A DNA stretch of 64,000 nucleotides from Rhizobium oryziradicis (GCF_001939045.1 NZ_MKIM01000024.1:144933-208932); one strand, 5' to 3'; positions 27,409-36,507 are shown, counted from the first letter of the stretch. Notes: generated by a model not told the origin, from the sequence alone. Program-made: numbers and translations.

Positions 27409-27534
27409 GTGCAAAACAAACTGCCGATCTCGATCAGCCTCCTGGCCCAGTCTGCCGTCACCCGCATTGGCATTGCGCTGGTGCTGATTGTGCTGACCTG
27501 GCTTGGCGTTCAATGGGCGGTGGCGCTGCAATGA
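27409..27534 (+). CDS. Small membrane ORF coupled to the ABC transporter ATPase
   Basis: 41 codons from a GTG at 27409, with GGAG 8 nt ahead (27397-27400). Predicted protein has a polar N-terminus and a single hydrophobic helix (about residues 20-40, rich in Ile, Leu, Val, Trp). Its TGA overlaps the ATG of the ATPase gene (ATGA), the same coupling seen between the ATPase and permease genes. I do not recognise a family. It may be a transporter accessory peptide or a translated leader that sets expression of the operon; absence of a longer frame and its position support a real gene. Confidence 0.55.
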   Translation: MQNKLPISISLLAQSAVTRIGIALVLIVLTWLGVQWAVALQ

Positions 27535-28292
27535 CCAACACTGTCATCACCCTTCGCAATCTCACCGTGGCTTATGATCGCCATCCGGCTGTGCACCATA
27601 TCAATGGCAGCATCGAGCGCGGCAGCCTGACCGCCATTGCCGGTCCAAATGGAGCGGGCAAATCAACACTGCTCAAGACCATGATGGGTGAGCTTCGCCC
27701 CGCCGAAGGCAGTGTAGAGCACACTCTGTCCCGCGCTGATTTTGGTTATCTGCCACAGGCGGCAGACATCAACCGGCGTTTCCCCATCACGGTGCTGGAC
27801 ACGGTGCTTATGGGTGCCTGGCGCAACAGCGGTGCCTTTGGTCGCATTGCCAAAGCCGATATCGAGCGCGCCCACACGGCCTTGCAAACCGTTGGTCTGG
27901 AAGGCTTTGAAAAACGCCATATTGGTGCGCTTTCGGCCGGACAGTTTCAGCGCGTGCTGTTTGCGCGGCTGCTGTTGCAAGATGCCAAGGTAATCCTGCT
28001 GGACGAGCCTTTCACCGCCATTGATGCCCGCACCACCCGCGATTTGATTGACATCATCATTGGCTGGCACAGCGATGGCCGCACGGTGATTGCCGTGCTG
28101 CATGATTTTGATCAGGTGCGCAGCTATTTTCCGCAAACGCTGCTGATTGCCCGCGAGTTGGTGAGTTGGGGCAAGACCGAAGAGGCGCTGTCGCCCGCCA
28201 ATCTGCTCAAAGCCCGCGCCATGGCCGAGCGCTGGGATGAAGATGCCGAGGTCTGCCGACCGGACAGCCCCCTGACAAGGCCTGCCGCATGA
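27531..28292 (+). CDS. aztA: Zinc/manganese-type ABC transporter ATP-binding protein (AztA-like)
   Basis: 253 aa. Walker A GPNGAGKST, Q-loop PQAADINRRFPITVLDTVLMG, signature LSAGQFQRVLFARLLLQDAKVILLDEPFTAID (LSAGQ and Walker B), and switch His in VLHDFDQV. The order ATPase, permease, binding protein and sequence character fit the AztABC zinc importer described in Paracoccus; ZnuC or MntB types are alternatives. Energises import at the cytoplasmic face. Reading the frame further upstream (to 27255) would cross a terminator and an operator, so ATG 27531 is used. Confidence 0.85.
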   Translation: MTNTVITLRNLTVAYDRHPAVHHINGSIERGSLTAIAGPNGAGKSTLLKTMMGELRPAEGSVEHTLSRADFGYLPQAADINRRFPITVLDTVLMGAWRNSGAFGRIAKADIERAHTALQTVGLEGFEKRHIGALSAGQFQRVLFARLLLQDAKVILLDEPFTAIDARTTRDLIDIIIGWHSDGRTVIAVLHDFDQVRSYFPQTLLIARELVSWGKTEEALSPANLLKARAMAERWDEDAEVCRPDSPLTRPAA

Positions 28293-29161
28293 GTGCCTAT
28301 GACCTGTTGATCGCGCCCTTTGCCGATTATGGCTTCATGCGCCGGGCGCTGATGGCCGCCATTTGCCTTGGTCTCGGCTCTGGCCCCATCGGTGTGTTTT
28401 TGATGCTGCGGCGCATGAGCCTGGTGGGCGATGCCATGAGCCATGCCGTGTTGCCCGGGGCGGCCATTGGGTATCTGATTGCCGGATCTTTATCGCTGAC
28501 CGCCATGGGCCTTGGCGGCCTTGTGGCCGGCCTTTCCGTGGCGCTGCTGTCGGGTTTTGTCAGTCGCTCCACAGTGCTGCAAGAAGACGCCAGCTTCGCC
28601 AGTTTTTATCTAACCTCGCTGGCGCTGGGCGTTCTGATTGTGTCGTTGCGCGGCTCCAACATCGATCTCTTGCACGTGCTGTTTGGCACCATTCTCGCCA
28701 TCGACAATGAAGCGCTGTACCAGATTGCCGGTATTGCCTCGTTCACGCTTTTGGCGGTTGCCATCATCTACCGCCCGCTGGTGGCAGAATGTCTCGACCC
28801 CGGCTTTTTGCGCGCTGTGGGCGGCAAAGGCCCCGTCTACCATTTTCTCTTTCTGTTTTTGGTGGTGCTCAATCTCGTCGCCAGCTTCCAGGCGCTTGGC
28901 ACGCTGATGGCCGTGGGCCTGATGATGCTGCCCGCCGCCATTGCCCAGCTGTGGTCGCGCAATCTCACCAGCATGATGGTGATTGCCGCTTTGACCGGCA
29001 TTGTGTCGAGCTATATCGGCCTGATCGCCTCCTACCATCTGGAGCTGGCCTCTGGCCCCACCATTATCATGACGGCTGCGGTGTTTTACGGAGTGTCGAT
29101 TCTGTTCGCGCCATCCGGTTTTGTCCGCCGTCTGCTGCCCCGTTCCCACCTGAAAGCCTAG
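28289..29161 (+). CDS. aztB: Metal ABC transporter permease (AztB-like)
   Basis: 290 aa with about eight or nine hydrophobic helices. Family traits of ZnuB/AztB permeases: FMLRRMSLVGDAMSHAVLPGAAIGYL near the N-terminus, LLHVLFGTILAIDNEAL in the middle and QALGTLMAVGLMMLPAAIAQLWSRNL near the ATPase-contact loop. Forms the transmembrane channel for Zn2+ (or Mn2+) import. Start overlaps the ATPase stop by ATGA; 18 nt to the binding-protein gene. Metal choice cannot be settled from sequence. Confidence 0.88.
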   Translation: MSAYDLLIAPFADYGFMRRALMAAICLGLGSGPIGVFLMLRRMSLVGDAMSHAVLPGAAIGYLIAGSLSLTAMGLGGLVAGLSVALLSGFVSRSTVLQEDASFASFYLTSLALGVLIVSLRGSNIDLLHVLFGTILAIDNEALYQIAGIASFTLLAVAIIYRPLVAECLDPGFLRAVGGKGPVYHFLFLFLVVLNLVASFQALGTLMAVGLMMLPAAIAQLWSRNLTSMMVIAALTGIVSSYIGLIASYHLELASGPTIIMTAAVFYGVSILFAPSGFVRRLLPRSHLKA

Positions 29162-29179
29162 TACAAAGGAATTTTCGAT

Positions 29180-30091
29180 ATGAAACGCAAAATGATTATG
29201 TCCGTGGGGCTTATGTCCGTGGCACTGCCCTTGCTGATGGCCATGTCCTCGGTGGCGGCACAGGCGCAAACCTTGAAGGTAGTGGCCTCCTTCACCGTTC
29301 TGGCCGATGTTGTCAGCAATGTTGGTGGCGACCATGTGTCGGTCTCGAGCCTTGTTGGCCCTAACGGCGACCCCCATGAATTTGAGCCGTCGCCAACCGA
29401 TGCCAAGAAGCTGAAGGCCGCCGATGTCACTTTTGTGTCGGGCGAAGGCCTTGAAGGCTGGATGGATCGCCTGATCTCGGCGTCGGGCTACAAGGGCAAG
29501 CCTGTGGTGGTATCGGAAGGCATCAACACCCGCACCATGGAAGAAGACGGCAAGACCGTGACCGATCCGCATGTGTGGAACAGCCCGGTCAATGTCAAAG
29601 TCTGGGTTGCCAATATCGAGAAGGCGCTGGCTGCTGCTGATCCAGCCGATGCCAAGGCCTTTGAAGCCAATGCCAAGGCCTATACCGAAAAGCTCGATGC
29701 GCTGAATGCCTACGCCCACAAAAAACTGGATGCCATTCCAGCCGCTGAGCGCAAAATCCTCACCAGCCACGATGCGTTTGGCTATCTGGGCCGCGAATAC
29801 AAGGTTGAGTTCCTCTCGCCGCTTGGTTTTTCAACCGAAACCGAAGCATCGGCTGCGGACGTTGCCAAGCTGATCGACCAGATCAAGGCTGAGAAGATAA
29901 AGACCTACTTCTTTGAAAATTCCAACGATCCGCGTCTGGTGAAGCAGATTGCCAAGGCAACCGGTGCCAAATCTGGCGGCGAGCTTTACGTGGAAGCGCT
30001 TTCCAAGAAAAACGGCCCGGCTTCGACCTATGAAAAAATGTTCCGCTACAACATCGACCAATTGGCAGCAGCCATGAAGACATCAAGCTGA
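29180..30091 (+). CDS. aztC: Metal-binding periplasmic protein (AztC-like)
   Basis: 303 aa, Sec signal (residues 1-30). Cluster A-I solute-binding protein. Expected metal ligands: His66 (GDPHEFEP), His131 (DPHVWNSP), His197 (LTSHDAFGYLGREY) and an acidic residue near 246-250 (FFENSNDPR). It lacks the long His-rich loop of many ZnuA proteins, as reported for AztC. Captures Zn2+ or Mn2+ for the AztAB-like transporter encoded just upstream. No AztD-type zinc chaperone gene follows; the operon ends at the terminator at 30117. Confidence 0.85.
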   Translation: MKRKMIMSVGLMSVALPLLMAMSSVAAQAQTLKVVASFTVLADVVSNVGGDHVSVSSLVGPNGDPHEFEPSPTDAKKLKAADVTFVSGEGLEGWMDRLISASGYKGKPVVVSEGINTRTMEEDGKTVTDPHVWNSPVNVKVWVANIEKALAAADPADAKAFEANAKAYTEKLDALNAYAHKKLDAIPAAERKILTSHDAFGYLGREYKVEFLSPLGFSTETEASAADVAKLIDQIKAEKIKTYFFENSNDPRLVKQIAKATGAKSGGELYVEALSKKNGPASTYEKMFRYNIDQLAAAMKTSS

Positions 30092-30116
30092 CGTTTGCCC
30101 CCAGGTCAGCCTGGTA

Positions 30117-30157
30117 GACCGCTCCGACGACCCTACATTTTCGGAGCGGTCAACTTT
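30117..30157 (+). terminator. Rho-independent terminator after aztC
   Basis: GACCGCTCCGA (30117-30127) pairs with TCGGAGCGGTC (30141-30151) around a 13-nt loop, followed by AACTTTTTC. It directly abuts the stop of the convergent Dabb gene. Confidence 0.85.
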
Positions 30158-30160
30158 TTC

Positions 30161-30469
30161 TTAAACTTGCAAATCAAACACCAGAATGCCAGACAGCCCG
30201 CCATCGGTGGCCGCCGCAATGCGCTCACCAACCACGATATGGTCCGGGTGTTTCAAATAGGCGTCGCGCGACTTGCTATCGTCAAATGTCACGATAAAGC
30301 CATCCACAAAGCCGCCGTTCAGTCCTTCGGGCGAAACATTGGGTCCCGCTTTCACGTCCACCATGCCGGGCACCACCTGTTTCAAATCCGTGATTGCCTG
30401 ATAGATCGCCTGTTTCTCTATTTCCGGCACAGAGGCTTTAAAGCGTAGAAAAACACAGTGCTGGATCAT
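30161..30469 (-). CDS. Dabb (stress-responsive alpha/beta barrel) family protein
   Basis: 102 aa, one complete dimeric alpha/beta-barrel domain: MIQHCVFLRFK at the start, VPGMVDVKAGPNVSPEGLNGGFVDGFIVTFDDSKSRDAYLKHPDH in the middle. The last segment is the conserved Dabb signature. Homologues are stress-induced or act as small cyclases; no catalytic assignment is possible here. ATG 30469 follows AGGAG with good spacing; a TTG one codon upstream is less likely. 60 nt behind rnhA on the same strand. Confidence 0.85.
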   Translation of the reverse strand: MIQHCVFLRFKASVPEIEKQAIYQAITDLKQVVPGMVDVKAGPNVSPEGLNGGFVDGFIVTFDDSKSRDAYLKHPDHIVVGERIAAATDGGLSGILVFDLQV

Positions 30470-30529
30470 CAATCACTCCTGTTGAAAAAGGCCGATGAGA
30501 CCAAGAGCTATTTTCAATGTCTGTTGGTC

Positions 30530-30997
30530 TTATCCGCTCATCAAAGCTTTGTGGGCATTGCCCTTTTTAAACGGCTCCATGCCCTTGCGCGCCAGCTCGT
30601 CGGCCCGCTCATTTTCTGCATGGCCTGCATGGCCCTTGACCCAATGCCATTTCACCTTATGGCGCTGGTTGGCGGCATCCAGCTCCTGCCATAGCTCGCC
30701 ATTTTTCACCGGCTTTTTGTCAGCGGTTTTCCAGCCGTTTTTCTTCCAGCCAAAAATCCACTTGGATATGCCATCCATCACATATTTGCTGTCGGTGTGC
30801 AAATCCACCTCGCACGGGGTCTTCAGCGCGTTCAAGGCGGTAATGGCTGCCAACAGTTCCATGCGGTTGTTGGTGGTCTCAGCCTCGCCACCGCACAGCT
30901 CCTTTTCCACCTCGCCATAGCGCAGCACGGCACCCCAGCCGCCTGGGCCGGGATTGCCGGAGCAAGCGCCATCGGTGTAAATCTCGACGTGTTTCAT
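30530..30997 (-). CDS. rnhA: Ribonuclease HI
   Basis: 155 aa. Degrades RNA in RNA-DNA hybrids (Okazaki primers, R-loops). Catalytic carboxylates: Asp in [17 protein letters not shown], Glu in [10 protein letters not shown], Asp in [13 protein letters not shown] and C-terminal Asp in NERADELA; the basic handle [20 protein letters not shown] is present. ATG 30997 overlaps the thrB stop by ATGA, so it is translated after thrB; an ATG at 31006 is also in frame. Confidence 0.96.
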   Translation of the reverse strand: MKHVEIYTDGACSGNPGPGGWGAVLRYGEVEKELCGGEAETTNNRMELLAAITALNALKTPCEVDLHTDSKYVMDGISKWIFGWKKNGWKTADKKPVKNGELWQELDAANQRHKVKWHWVKGHAGHAENERADELARKGMEPFKKGNAHKALMSG

Positions 30998-31959
30998 TGC
31001 GGCCATCCGTAGTCCGTGGCTGTTTCAACAGCCTGATGGAAACGCAATTTCCTGAGATATTCCAGCGGATCTTTCTTCACCACCAAAGCGCCCGCAGGCG
31101 TCATCAGCCAATCATACAGCCGGGTGAGGAAAAACCGGAGTGCAGAGCCACGGCACAGCAGCGGCATGGCGGCAATTTCTGCCTCAGACAATGGCCGAAC
31201 CGAGAGGTAGCCCTCAATCATCGCCCGACCCTTGGTGATGTTATAGCTGCCATCTTTTTCAAAGCACCAGGCATTGAGGCAGATGGCCAGATCATAAGCC
31301 AAGAAATCATTACAGGCGAAATAGAAGTCGATCAGGCCGGAAAGCTCATCGCCGAGGAAAAACACATTGTCTGGAAACAGATCGGCATGGATCACACCGG
31401 CCGGCAGATCTTGCGGCCAATGGGCCACCAGAGTGGTCAATTCAGTGGAAATTTCAGGCCGAAGCCCTTCCAGCACCTCATCGGCGCGGTCTTCAGACTT
31501 CTGCCAAAGATCCTGCCAGCCTGCAACGGACAGAGCATTGGGACGGGCAATGTCAAAACCCTCGCCTGCCACATGCATCTGCGCCAAGGCCACGCCGACG
31601 GCACGGCAATGGTTGGCCTCCGGCTTTCGCAGCCACATGCCCTCCAGAAAGGAAATCAGTGCTGCGGGTCGCCCGGACAATTCCCCCAACAACGCGCCAT
31701 CCTTGCGCGGCAAAGGCAAAGGGCAATTCAAGCCACGATCAGACAGGTGATGCATCAACCCCAGAAAAAACGGCAGATCATTCTTCTCGACCCGCTTTTC
31801 ATAAAGGGTGAGAATCAGCGCGCCCTCTGAGGTGTGCAGCAGAAAATTGCTGTTTTCCACGCCCTCGGCAATGCCCTTGAAGGACAGCAATTCGCCTGTT
31901 TCATACTGGGAGAGGAAGTCCTTGAGATCGACCTCATTGATATCGGTATAAACTGCCAC
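30994..31959 (-). CDS. thrB: Homoserine kinase (APH-fold type)
   Basis: 321 aa, starting at GTG 31959. This is the alphaproteobacterial ThrB with an aminoglycoside-phosphotransferase fold, not the GHMP type of E. coli. Seen: [22 protein letters not shown] (nucleotide-binding lobe), [14 protein letters not shown] (catalytic loop H-x-D-x4-N) and [19 protein letters not shown] (metal-binding Asp). Makes O-phosphohomoserine for ThrC (16700). Overlaps rnhA by 4 nt. ispH lies upstream on the same strand behind a terminator. Confidence 0.95.
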   Translation of the reverse strand: MAVYTDINEVDLKDFLSQYETGELLSFKGIAEGVENSNFLLHTSEGALILTLYEKRVEKNDLPFFLGLMHHLSDRGLNCPLPLPRKDGALLGELSGRPAALISFLEGMWLRKPEANHCRAVGVALAQMHVAGEGFDIARPNALSVAGWQDLWQKSEDRADEVLEGLRPEISTELTTLVAHWPQDLPAGVIHADLFPDNVFFLGDELSGLIDFYFACNDFLAYDLAICLNAWCFEKDGSYNITKGRAMIEGYLSVRPLSEAEIAAMPLLCRGSALRFFLTRLYDWLMTPAGALVVKKDPLEYLRKLRFHQAVETATDYGWPQ

Positions 31960-32098
31960 AGATCAGATCCGCATTCTGGTTTGGTTGCAAACAGGGATAC
32001 AATGGCAGACGCAGGAGTGCCAGCCCCGGAATGGGACGAGGCACAGGAAATGGGTGACACCGCATTCGGCCCTTCGCGAGGCTCAGGGCGTCAACGCT

Positions 32099-32123
32099 AA
32101 AAACGATTCACTGGATCGTTTTT
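32099..32123 (-). terminator. Terminator after ispH
   Basis: AAAAACGAT, 7-nt loop, ATCGTTTTT: a symmetric 8-9 bp stem with T-run, 20 nt past the ispH stop. The rest of the 183-bp gap to thrB contains nothing recognisable. Confidence 0.75.
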
Positions 32124-32142
32124 CCGGCTACGCCGTCGCTTC

Positions 32143-33147
32143 TCACCCATTCACAAACGCCATGTCTTCGGGTGTCAGCTCAATGTTGCGCAATTCCCGG
32201 TTCACCAGGAAATTCTCGTCTTCAATCGAGAACTCAGCCAGCTCAATCCTTGCATCAAAGCGGGATTTAAAGGCCTCAATGATCTCATTGACCACCACTT
32301 CCGGGGCCGATGCTCCTGCTGATAGCCCAAGGCTGCGGATGTCGCCGATGGCATCCCAATCCAGTTCATGGGCGCGCTGCACCAGAATCGAGCGCTTGGC
32401 ACCCGCTTTCAGCGCCACTTCCACCAGACGTTTCGAGTTGGAGGAATTGGGCGCACCCACGGTGACAAACAAATCGCACCCCGGCGCCGCCTGCTTGACC
32501 GCTTCCTGACGGTTGGTGGTGGCGTAGCAGATGCTATCGGCCGCCGGTGCCGTGAGGGCCGGAAACCGCTCCTGCAGCTTGGCAATCACGCCTGCAGTGT
32601 CATCAACAGACAAGGTCGTCTGGGTGACAAAGCCGAGGTTTTCGGGGTCAATCGGCTGATAGACGGCGGCATCCTCCACCGTCTCCACCAGCGAGACAGT
32701 GCCCTCTGGCAATTGACCCATGGTGCCAATCACTTCCGGGTGGCCCGCATGGCCAATCAGGATCACATGACGGCCAAGGCGCTGGTGACGCATGGCTTGC
32801 TTGTGCACTTTCGACACCAATGGGCAGGTGGCATCGAGATAAAAGAGATTGCGCGCCTCAGCATCTTCCGGCACGGATTTCGGCACGCCATGCGCCGAAA
32901 ACACCACCGGCTGGCTGCGGTGCTCGGCTGGAATTTCATCCAACTCCTCGACAAACACCGCACCTTTGGCTTCAAGCCCTTCAACAACATAGCGATTATG
33001 GACAATCTCGTGACGGACATAGACCGGTGCGCCATAACCTTTGAGTGCCAGCACCACAATCTGAATGGCCCGGTCGACGCCCGCGCAAAAGCCGCGTGGG
33101 CCACAAAGCTTGATCATCAGGTGAGGTTTTGCCGTCATCGTATCCAT
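32143..33147 (-). CDS. ispH: 4-hydroxy-3-methylbut-2-enyl diphosphate reductase
   Basis: 334 aa. Last enzyme of the MEP isoprenoid pathway, reducing HMBPP to IPP and DMAPP with a [4Fe-4S] cluster. The three cluster Cys are in [25 protein letters not shown] and [11 protein letters not shown]. Active-site elements [31 protein letters not shown] and [11 protein letters not shown] are present. ATG 33147 overlaps the upstream DUF1304 stop as TAATG; an ATG at 33138 is a possible alternative. The supplied isoprenoids feed heme O synthesis by CtaB nearby and ubiquinone. Confidence 0.96.
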   Translation of the reverse strand: MDTMTAKPHLMIKLCGPRGFCAGVDRAIQIVVLALKGYGAPVYVRHEIVHNRYVVEGLEAKGAVFVEELDEIPAEHRSQPVVFSAHGVPKSVPEDAEARNLFYLDATCPLVSKVHKQAMRHQRLGRHVILIGHAGHPEVIGTMGQLPEGTVSLVETVEDAAVYQPIDPENLGFVTQTTLSVDDTAGVIAKLQERFPALTAPAADSICYATTNRQEAVKQAAPGCDLFVTVGAPNSSNSKRLVEVALKAGAKRSILVQRAHELDWDAIGDIRSLGLSAGASAPEVVVNEIIEAFKSRFDARIELAEFSIEDENFLVNRELRNIELTPEDMAFVNG

Positions 33148-33515
33148 TATAATCCAGCCAGAAGCACCAGTACAAAAGCAATGATCGCGGGGACAGCCTG
33201 CACAAGGGCAATGCGCCGCGATACGGTTAAGCCTCCATATAGGCCAGCTGTGATGACCGCGCCAACAAAAAACAATTTGAGCTGGAAAGCAAACATCGGA
33301 TCGCGCTGAACCAGTGACCACACCAGACCCGCCATCAGAATGCCGTTATAGAGACCCTGGTTGGCCGCCAGAACCTGCGTGGCCTCTGCCTTTTGCGGAC
33401 TCATGCGAAAGGCTTTACGCCCCCGCGGACTGGTCCATAGAAACATTTGCAGCACAAGAATATAAAGATGCTCCAGCGCCACCAAAGTCACAAAAATATT
33501 GGCAATAATTGACAT
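33147..33515 (-). CDS. DUF1304 membrane protein
   Basis: 122 aa from ATG 33515 with an ideal GGAGGGG site. Four hydrophobic helices: [54 protein letters not shown] and [19 protein letters not shown]. Motifs [13 protein letters not shown] and [13 protein letters not shown] are typical of DUF1304, a small inner-membrane family of unknown function. Stop overlaps the ispH start by one base; SURF1 is 14 nt upstream, so it is the link between the oxidase-assembly run and ispH. Confidence 0.87.
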   Translation of the reverse strand: MSIIANIFVTLVALEHLYILVLQMFLWTSPRGRKAFRMSPQKAEATQVLAANQGLYNGILMAGLVWSLVQRDPMFAFQLKLFFVGAVITAGLYGGLTVSRRIALVQAVPAIIAFVLVLLAGL

Positions 33516-33529
33516 TTCCCCTCCAAATA

Positions 33530-34246
33530 TCACTGCTTTCTTCGTATTATCGTCATCACAGAAATCACAGCCAGTGCGAGCGCCAACCCATACCAGGTCA
33601 AGGCATATTGCAGATGGCTATTGGGCAGATCAATCTGCGTTACACCACCAATTGGCAAGCCACCCGGCACAGTTTCAGGCCCGGCATCCAGAAAAAACGG
33701 CAGGACCTTATCCGCTGGCAGACCGACACTGGACGCCATCACATCCAGATCCTTCCAGTAGAAAATATTTTTTGCTGTGTCATTGTCGGGCACCAGCGAT
33801 GAAGGCTTTTCCAAAAGCTTGGCCCGCGCCAGGCCGGTAATGCGTTGCTGGCCCAACAATTGCCCGCTCATGCGGGTTGCAGGATCCTTCCGATCTTCCG
33901 GCACGAAGCCGCGGTTCACCAGCAGATAGTGCCCATCGTTCAGTTGCAGGGGCGTATAAATGTAAAAGCCCGCCGAGCCATCATGCGTTGCCAGAAACCG
34001 ACGTTCTTTATCGTTGAGAAAATCGCCCACCGCCGTCATGGCGCGGTAATCAACATCGCCGCCAGCGCGCGCCAGAGCGTCAATCTCCTCAACCGTTGCC
34101 GCAGGCTGGTGACGTCGGCTTTCAATATCGGCCAGCAAGCCCTCTTTCCAGCTTAGCCGATGCAATTGCCATGTGCCCAGCATCACCAGCGTTACCAGCG
34201 CCGCAAGCACCAGAATGCCGCTCAATATCGCCTTCGCACGCATCAT
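33530..34246 (-). CDS. SURF1-family cytochrome oxidase assembly protein
   Basis: 238 aa with two TM helices, at the N-terminus (AILSGILVLAALVTLVMLGTWQLHRL) and the C-terminus (YALTWYGLALALAVISVMTII), framing a periplasmic domain with YIYTPLQLNDGHYLLVNRGFVP. This is the SURF1 layout. It helps insert heme a into cytochrome aa3 oxidase subunit I (ctaD, 37775). Two adjacent ATGs (34246, 34243) are equivalent. DUF983 ends 9 nt upstream. Confidence 0.93.
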   Translation of the reverse strand: MMRAKAILSGILVLAALVTLVMLGTWQLHRLSWKEGLLADIESRRHQPAATVEEIDALARAGGDVDYRAMTAVGDFLNDKERRFLATHDGSAGFYIYTPLQLNDGHYLLVNRGFVPEDRKDPATRMSGQLLGQQRITGLARAKLLEKPSSLVPDNDTAKNIFYWKDLDVMASSVGLPADKVLPFFLDAGPETVPGGLPIGGVTQIDLPNSHLQYALTWYGLALALAVISVMTIIRRKQ

Positions 34247-34255
34247 GAAAATGCC

Positions 34256-34636
34256 CTAGCCTCGATCAATCACGCCCGGACGGGCATGGTTTCTATATTG
34301 CAAGCCAATCAGCAAGGCCTTGGCCAAGCGCAACAGCCAAAGTGACAGGCCGATTGCCAAAGGACCAAAAATCACGAAATGCACCCACAGGCCAGGCGAA
34401 TAGGTAATTTCGATGTAGAGCGCCATGCCAACCACCAGAAAACTGACAATCAGGATCACAAAAATCGGTGCGCCATCGCCAGGATCGACGCTTGCATAAT
34501 CCAGACCACAGGCACTGCACGCTGGCTTCAATGTGGATATGCCATTGAACAACCGCCCTTGCCCACAGCGTGGGCAGCAGGCAGACAGGGCCACTTTAAC
34601 CGGCTCAATGGGTGGAAAATCACTGTTATCAGCCAT
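34256..34636 (-). CDS. DUF983 protein of the cytochrome oxidase cluster
   Basis: 126 aa from ATG 34636 (another in-frame ATG at 34648). N-terminal zinc-ribbon-like Cys pairs CCPRCGQGRLFNGISTLKPACSACGLDY, then DPGDGAPIFVILIVSFLVVGMALYIE and a second hydrophobic helix (FGPLAIGLSLWLLRLAKALLIGLQY). DUF983 proteins usually lie between ctaE and SURF1 genes in alphaproteobacteria, which suggests an oxidase-assembly role; the activity is unknown. A terminator lies between ctaE and this gene, so readthrough or its own promoter supplies it. Confidence 0.88.
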   Translation of the reverse strand: MADNSDFPPIEPVKVALSACCPRCGQGRLFNGISTLKPACSACGLDYASVDPGDGAPIFVILIVSFLVVGMALYIEITYSPGLWVHFVIFGPLAIGLSLWLLRLAKALLIGLQYRNHARPGVIDRG

Positions 34637-34683
34637 GGCGCGCTGCATCCTTCATTGCTGATCCAACCGGACAAATCAATTTT

Positions 34684-34715
34684 GAAAAACAAAGGCGGCG
34701 CTTTCACGCCGCCTT
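34684..34715 (-). terminator. Terminator after ctaE
   Basis: Minus strand: AAGGCGGCG, loop TGAAAG, CGCCGCCTT, then TGTTTTT. Twenty-five nt past the ctaE stop and 48 nt before the DUF983 start. Confidence 0.8.
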
Positions 34716-34739
34716 GTGGTTAAACCTCAGATCGCCAGA

Positions 34740-35618
34740 CTAACCATGGGCGAGCGGCGCACCCCATCCACCCCAGATATAGATGGAGAAAAACAGGAAC
34801 AGCCAGACCACGTCAACAAAATGCCAGTACCAGGCAGCGGCCTCAAAACCAAAATGCTGTTTTGGCGTGAACTCGCCTTTTGCGGCACGGATCAGGCACA
34901 CCAGCAGGAAGATTGTGCCGACGAGAACGTGGAAGCCGTGAAAACCCGTGGCCATGAAGAACGTGGCACCGTAAATCGAGTTTTTGAAGTCAAACGGCGC
35001 ATGGGCATATTCATAGAACTGCACGAAGGAAAACAAGGCCCCCAACAGAACTGTCAGGGTCAAACCGCTGATCAGGCCTTTGCGGTCGTTGTGCAACAGC
35101 GCATGGTGCGCCCAGGTGACGCAAGTGCCGGACAGCAACAAAATCACGGTATTGTAGAGCGGCAAGTGCCATGGATCGAGCACTTCAATGCCCTTTGGCG
35201 GCCATTGCCCACCGGTGAAGGCAAGCCGGGATGCCTGAATGGCTTCATGCGGAAACAGGCTGGCATCGAAGAAAGCCCAGAACCAGGCAACAAAGAACAT
35301 CACCTCAGAGGCGATGAACATGATCATGCCATAGCGCAGATGCAGCGACACAACGCGCGTGTGTGCACCCTCATTGCCTTCCTTGATCGTATCCGCCCAC
35401 CAGCCGACCATAGTAAACAAAATGATGATCAAACCGATGAAAAACAGCCATGGATGAGCCATTTCCAAACCAAAAAGTTTGAACGAGCCGCCATGCAGAT
35501 AGCGCATGTAACCAACGCCACCAAAGGTGAGAAAAAACGCCCCAATTGCGGCAACCAATGGCCAAGGACTCGGGTCGATGATGTGGTAGTCATGATGTTT
35601 CTGGTGCGCGTCTGCCAT
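34740..35618 (-). CDS. ctaE: Cytochrome c oxidase subunit III
   Basis: 292 aa with seven hydrophobic helices. Subunit III pattern: HPWLFFIGLIIILFTMVGWWADTIKEG, RYGMIMFIASEVMFFVAWFWAFFDASLFP (conserved Glu in SEVMFF), GTCVTWAHHALLHNDRKG and ATGFHGFHVLVGTIFL with the C-terminal WYWHFVDVVWLFLFF. Stabilises subunit I and proton uptake in the aa3 oxidase. Separated from ctaG by 185 bp without a recognised feature, so a promoter may lie there. Confidence 0.96.
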   Translation of the reverse strand: MADAHQKHHDYHIIDPSPWPLVAAIGAFFLTFGGVGYMRYLHGGSFKLFGLEMAHPWLFFIGLIIILFTMVGWWADTIKEGNEGAHTRVVSLHLRYGMIMFIASEVMFFVAWFWAFFDASLFPHEAIQASRLAFTGGQWPPKGIEVLDPWHLPLYNTVILLLSGTCVTWAHHALLHNDRKGLISGLTLTVLLGALFSFVQFYEYAHAPFDFKNSIYGATFFMATGFHGFHVLVGTIFLLVCLIRAAKGEFTPKQHFGFEAAAWYWHFVDVVWLFLFFSIYIWGGWGAPLAHG

Positions 35619-35803
35619 GTCAGCAATCCCCGATCTAGACTTCTCTCCTTGAGCAACAGTGTGCCAGAAAGCCCACTCTTGCTCTATCCCTTATCTCTTG
35701 CACGTTTGCGCGAAGACAGTGTCCTCCACTTCGCTAAAATTGCAAGCCTTCCGCATTTCAATCCGATTTCAAACCCTGGCCTAAGCATCTAAAGCCAAGG
35801 CAT

Positions 35804-36484
35804 TCATAATTTTGGTGCAGATTTCTCCGCAGGTGTTGGCAAGGCCGCTACCGGCTTTTCGCTGGCATGCGGATAGAATGTATAAGACAGTGTCACGGTG
35901 CCAATACCCTTGGTTTCCGGCTCTTTGGCAATATCGGCATCGACATAGAACACCACCGGCATGTCCAATGTTTGCCCCGGCTGCAAGGTTGTTTCTGTAA
36001 AGCAGAAACACTCGATCTTGTTGAAATAGACCGCAGCTTCCATGGGGGTGACATTAAACACGGCCTGACCCTTGGTGGGGTAAGGGGAGCGATTGGTGAC
36101 GGAGAAATTCGCCTGTATCGTTTCGCCAATCCGTGGCGAGACTGATGCCTGAAGCGGTTTGAAATCCCAGTTCAGGCCCGGCGACACATTGGCATCGAAG
36201 GTAACATTGATCTTGCGATCCAGAATAACGGAGGACGCCTGCTCTGCCCGCTGGGTGGTGCCATTATAGCCGGTGAGCTGGCAATACATGCGATAAAAGG
36301 GCACAGCCGCAAAGCTCATACCAACGGCACAGCCCGCAAAAGCCAGACAGGCGAAAAAGACCGTCAGGTTCTTGCGTTCGCTTTTGCCTTCGGACAACCC
36401 GCCTTCAGGTGCCACGCCTTCAACTTGCACCCCTTGCGCCGATTTGCCGTCTGCCAAACTGTCATCTCCTCCCAAATGCGTCAT
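35804..36484 (-). CDS. ctaG: Cytochrome oxidase copper chaperone CtaG/Cox11
   Basis: 226 aa from ATG 36484 with GGAGGAG ahead. An acidic cytoplasmic N-terminus, one TM helix ([40 protein letters not shown]), then a periplasmic immunoglobulin-like domain with the copper-binding C-F-C-F motif in [11 protein letters not shown]. Inserts CuB into subunit I. In-frame codons up to 36745 cross repeat copy 1c and the 47-aa ORF in another frame and are rejected. Confidence 0.95.
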   Translation of the reverse strand: MTHLGGDDSLADGKSAQGVQVEGVAPEGGLSEGKSERKNLTVFFACLAFAGCAVGMSFAAVPFYRMYCQLTGYNGTTQRAEQASSVILDRKINVTFDANVSPGLNWDFKPLQASVSPRIGETIQANFSVTNRSPYPTKGQAVFNVTPMEAAVYFNKIECFCFTETTLQPGQTLDMPVVFYVDADIAKEPETKGIGTVTLSYTFYPHASEKPVAALPTPAEKSAPKL

Positions 36485-36507
36485 GGCTCCTCCTGCCTTT
36501 CCGTTTG

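Noticed and set aside
30092-30160. Possible aztD zinc chaperone behind aztC
   Set aside because: The operon ends in a terminator here and the next gene is a convergent Dabb protein; no AztD is present.
31985-32509. 174-codon plus-strand frame over the ispH 3' end
   Set aside because: Antisense to ispH for most of its length and crosses its terminator.
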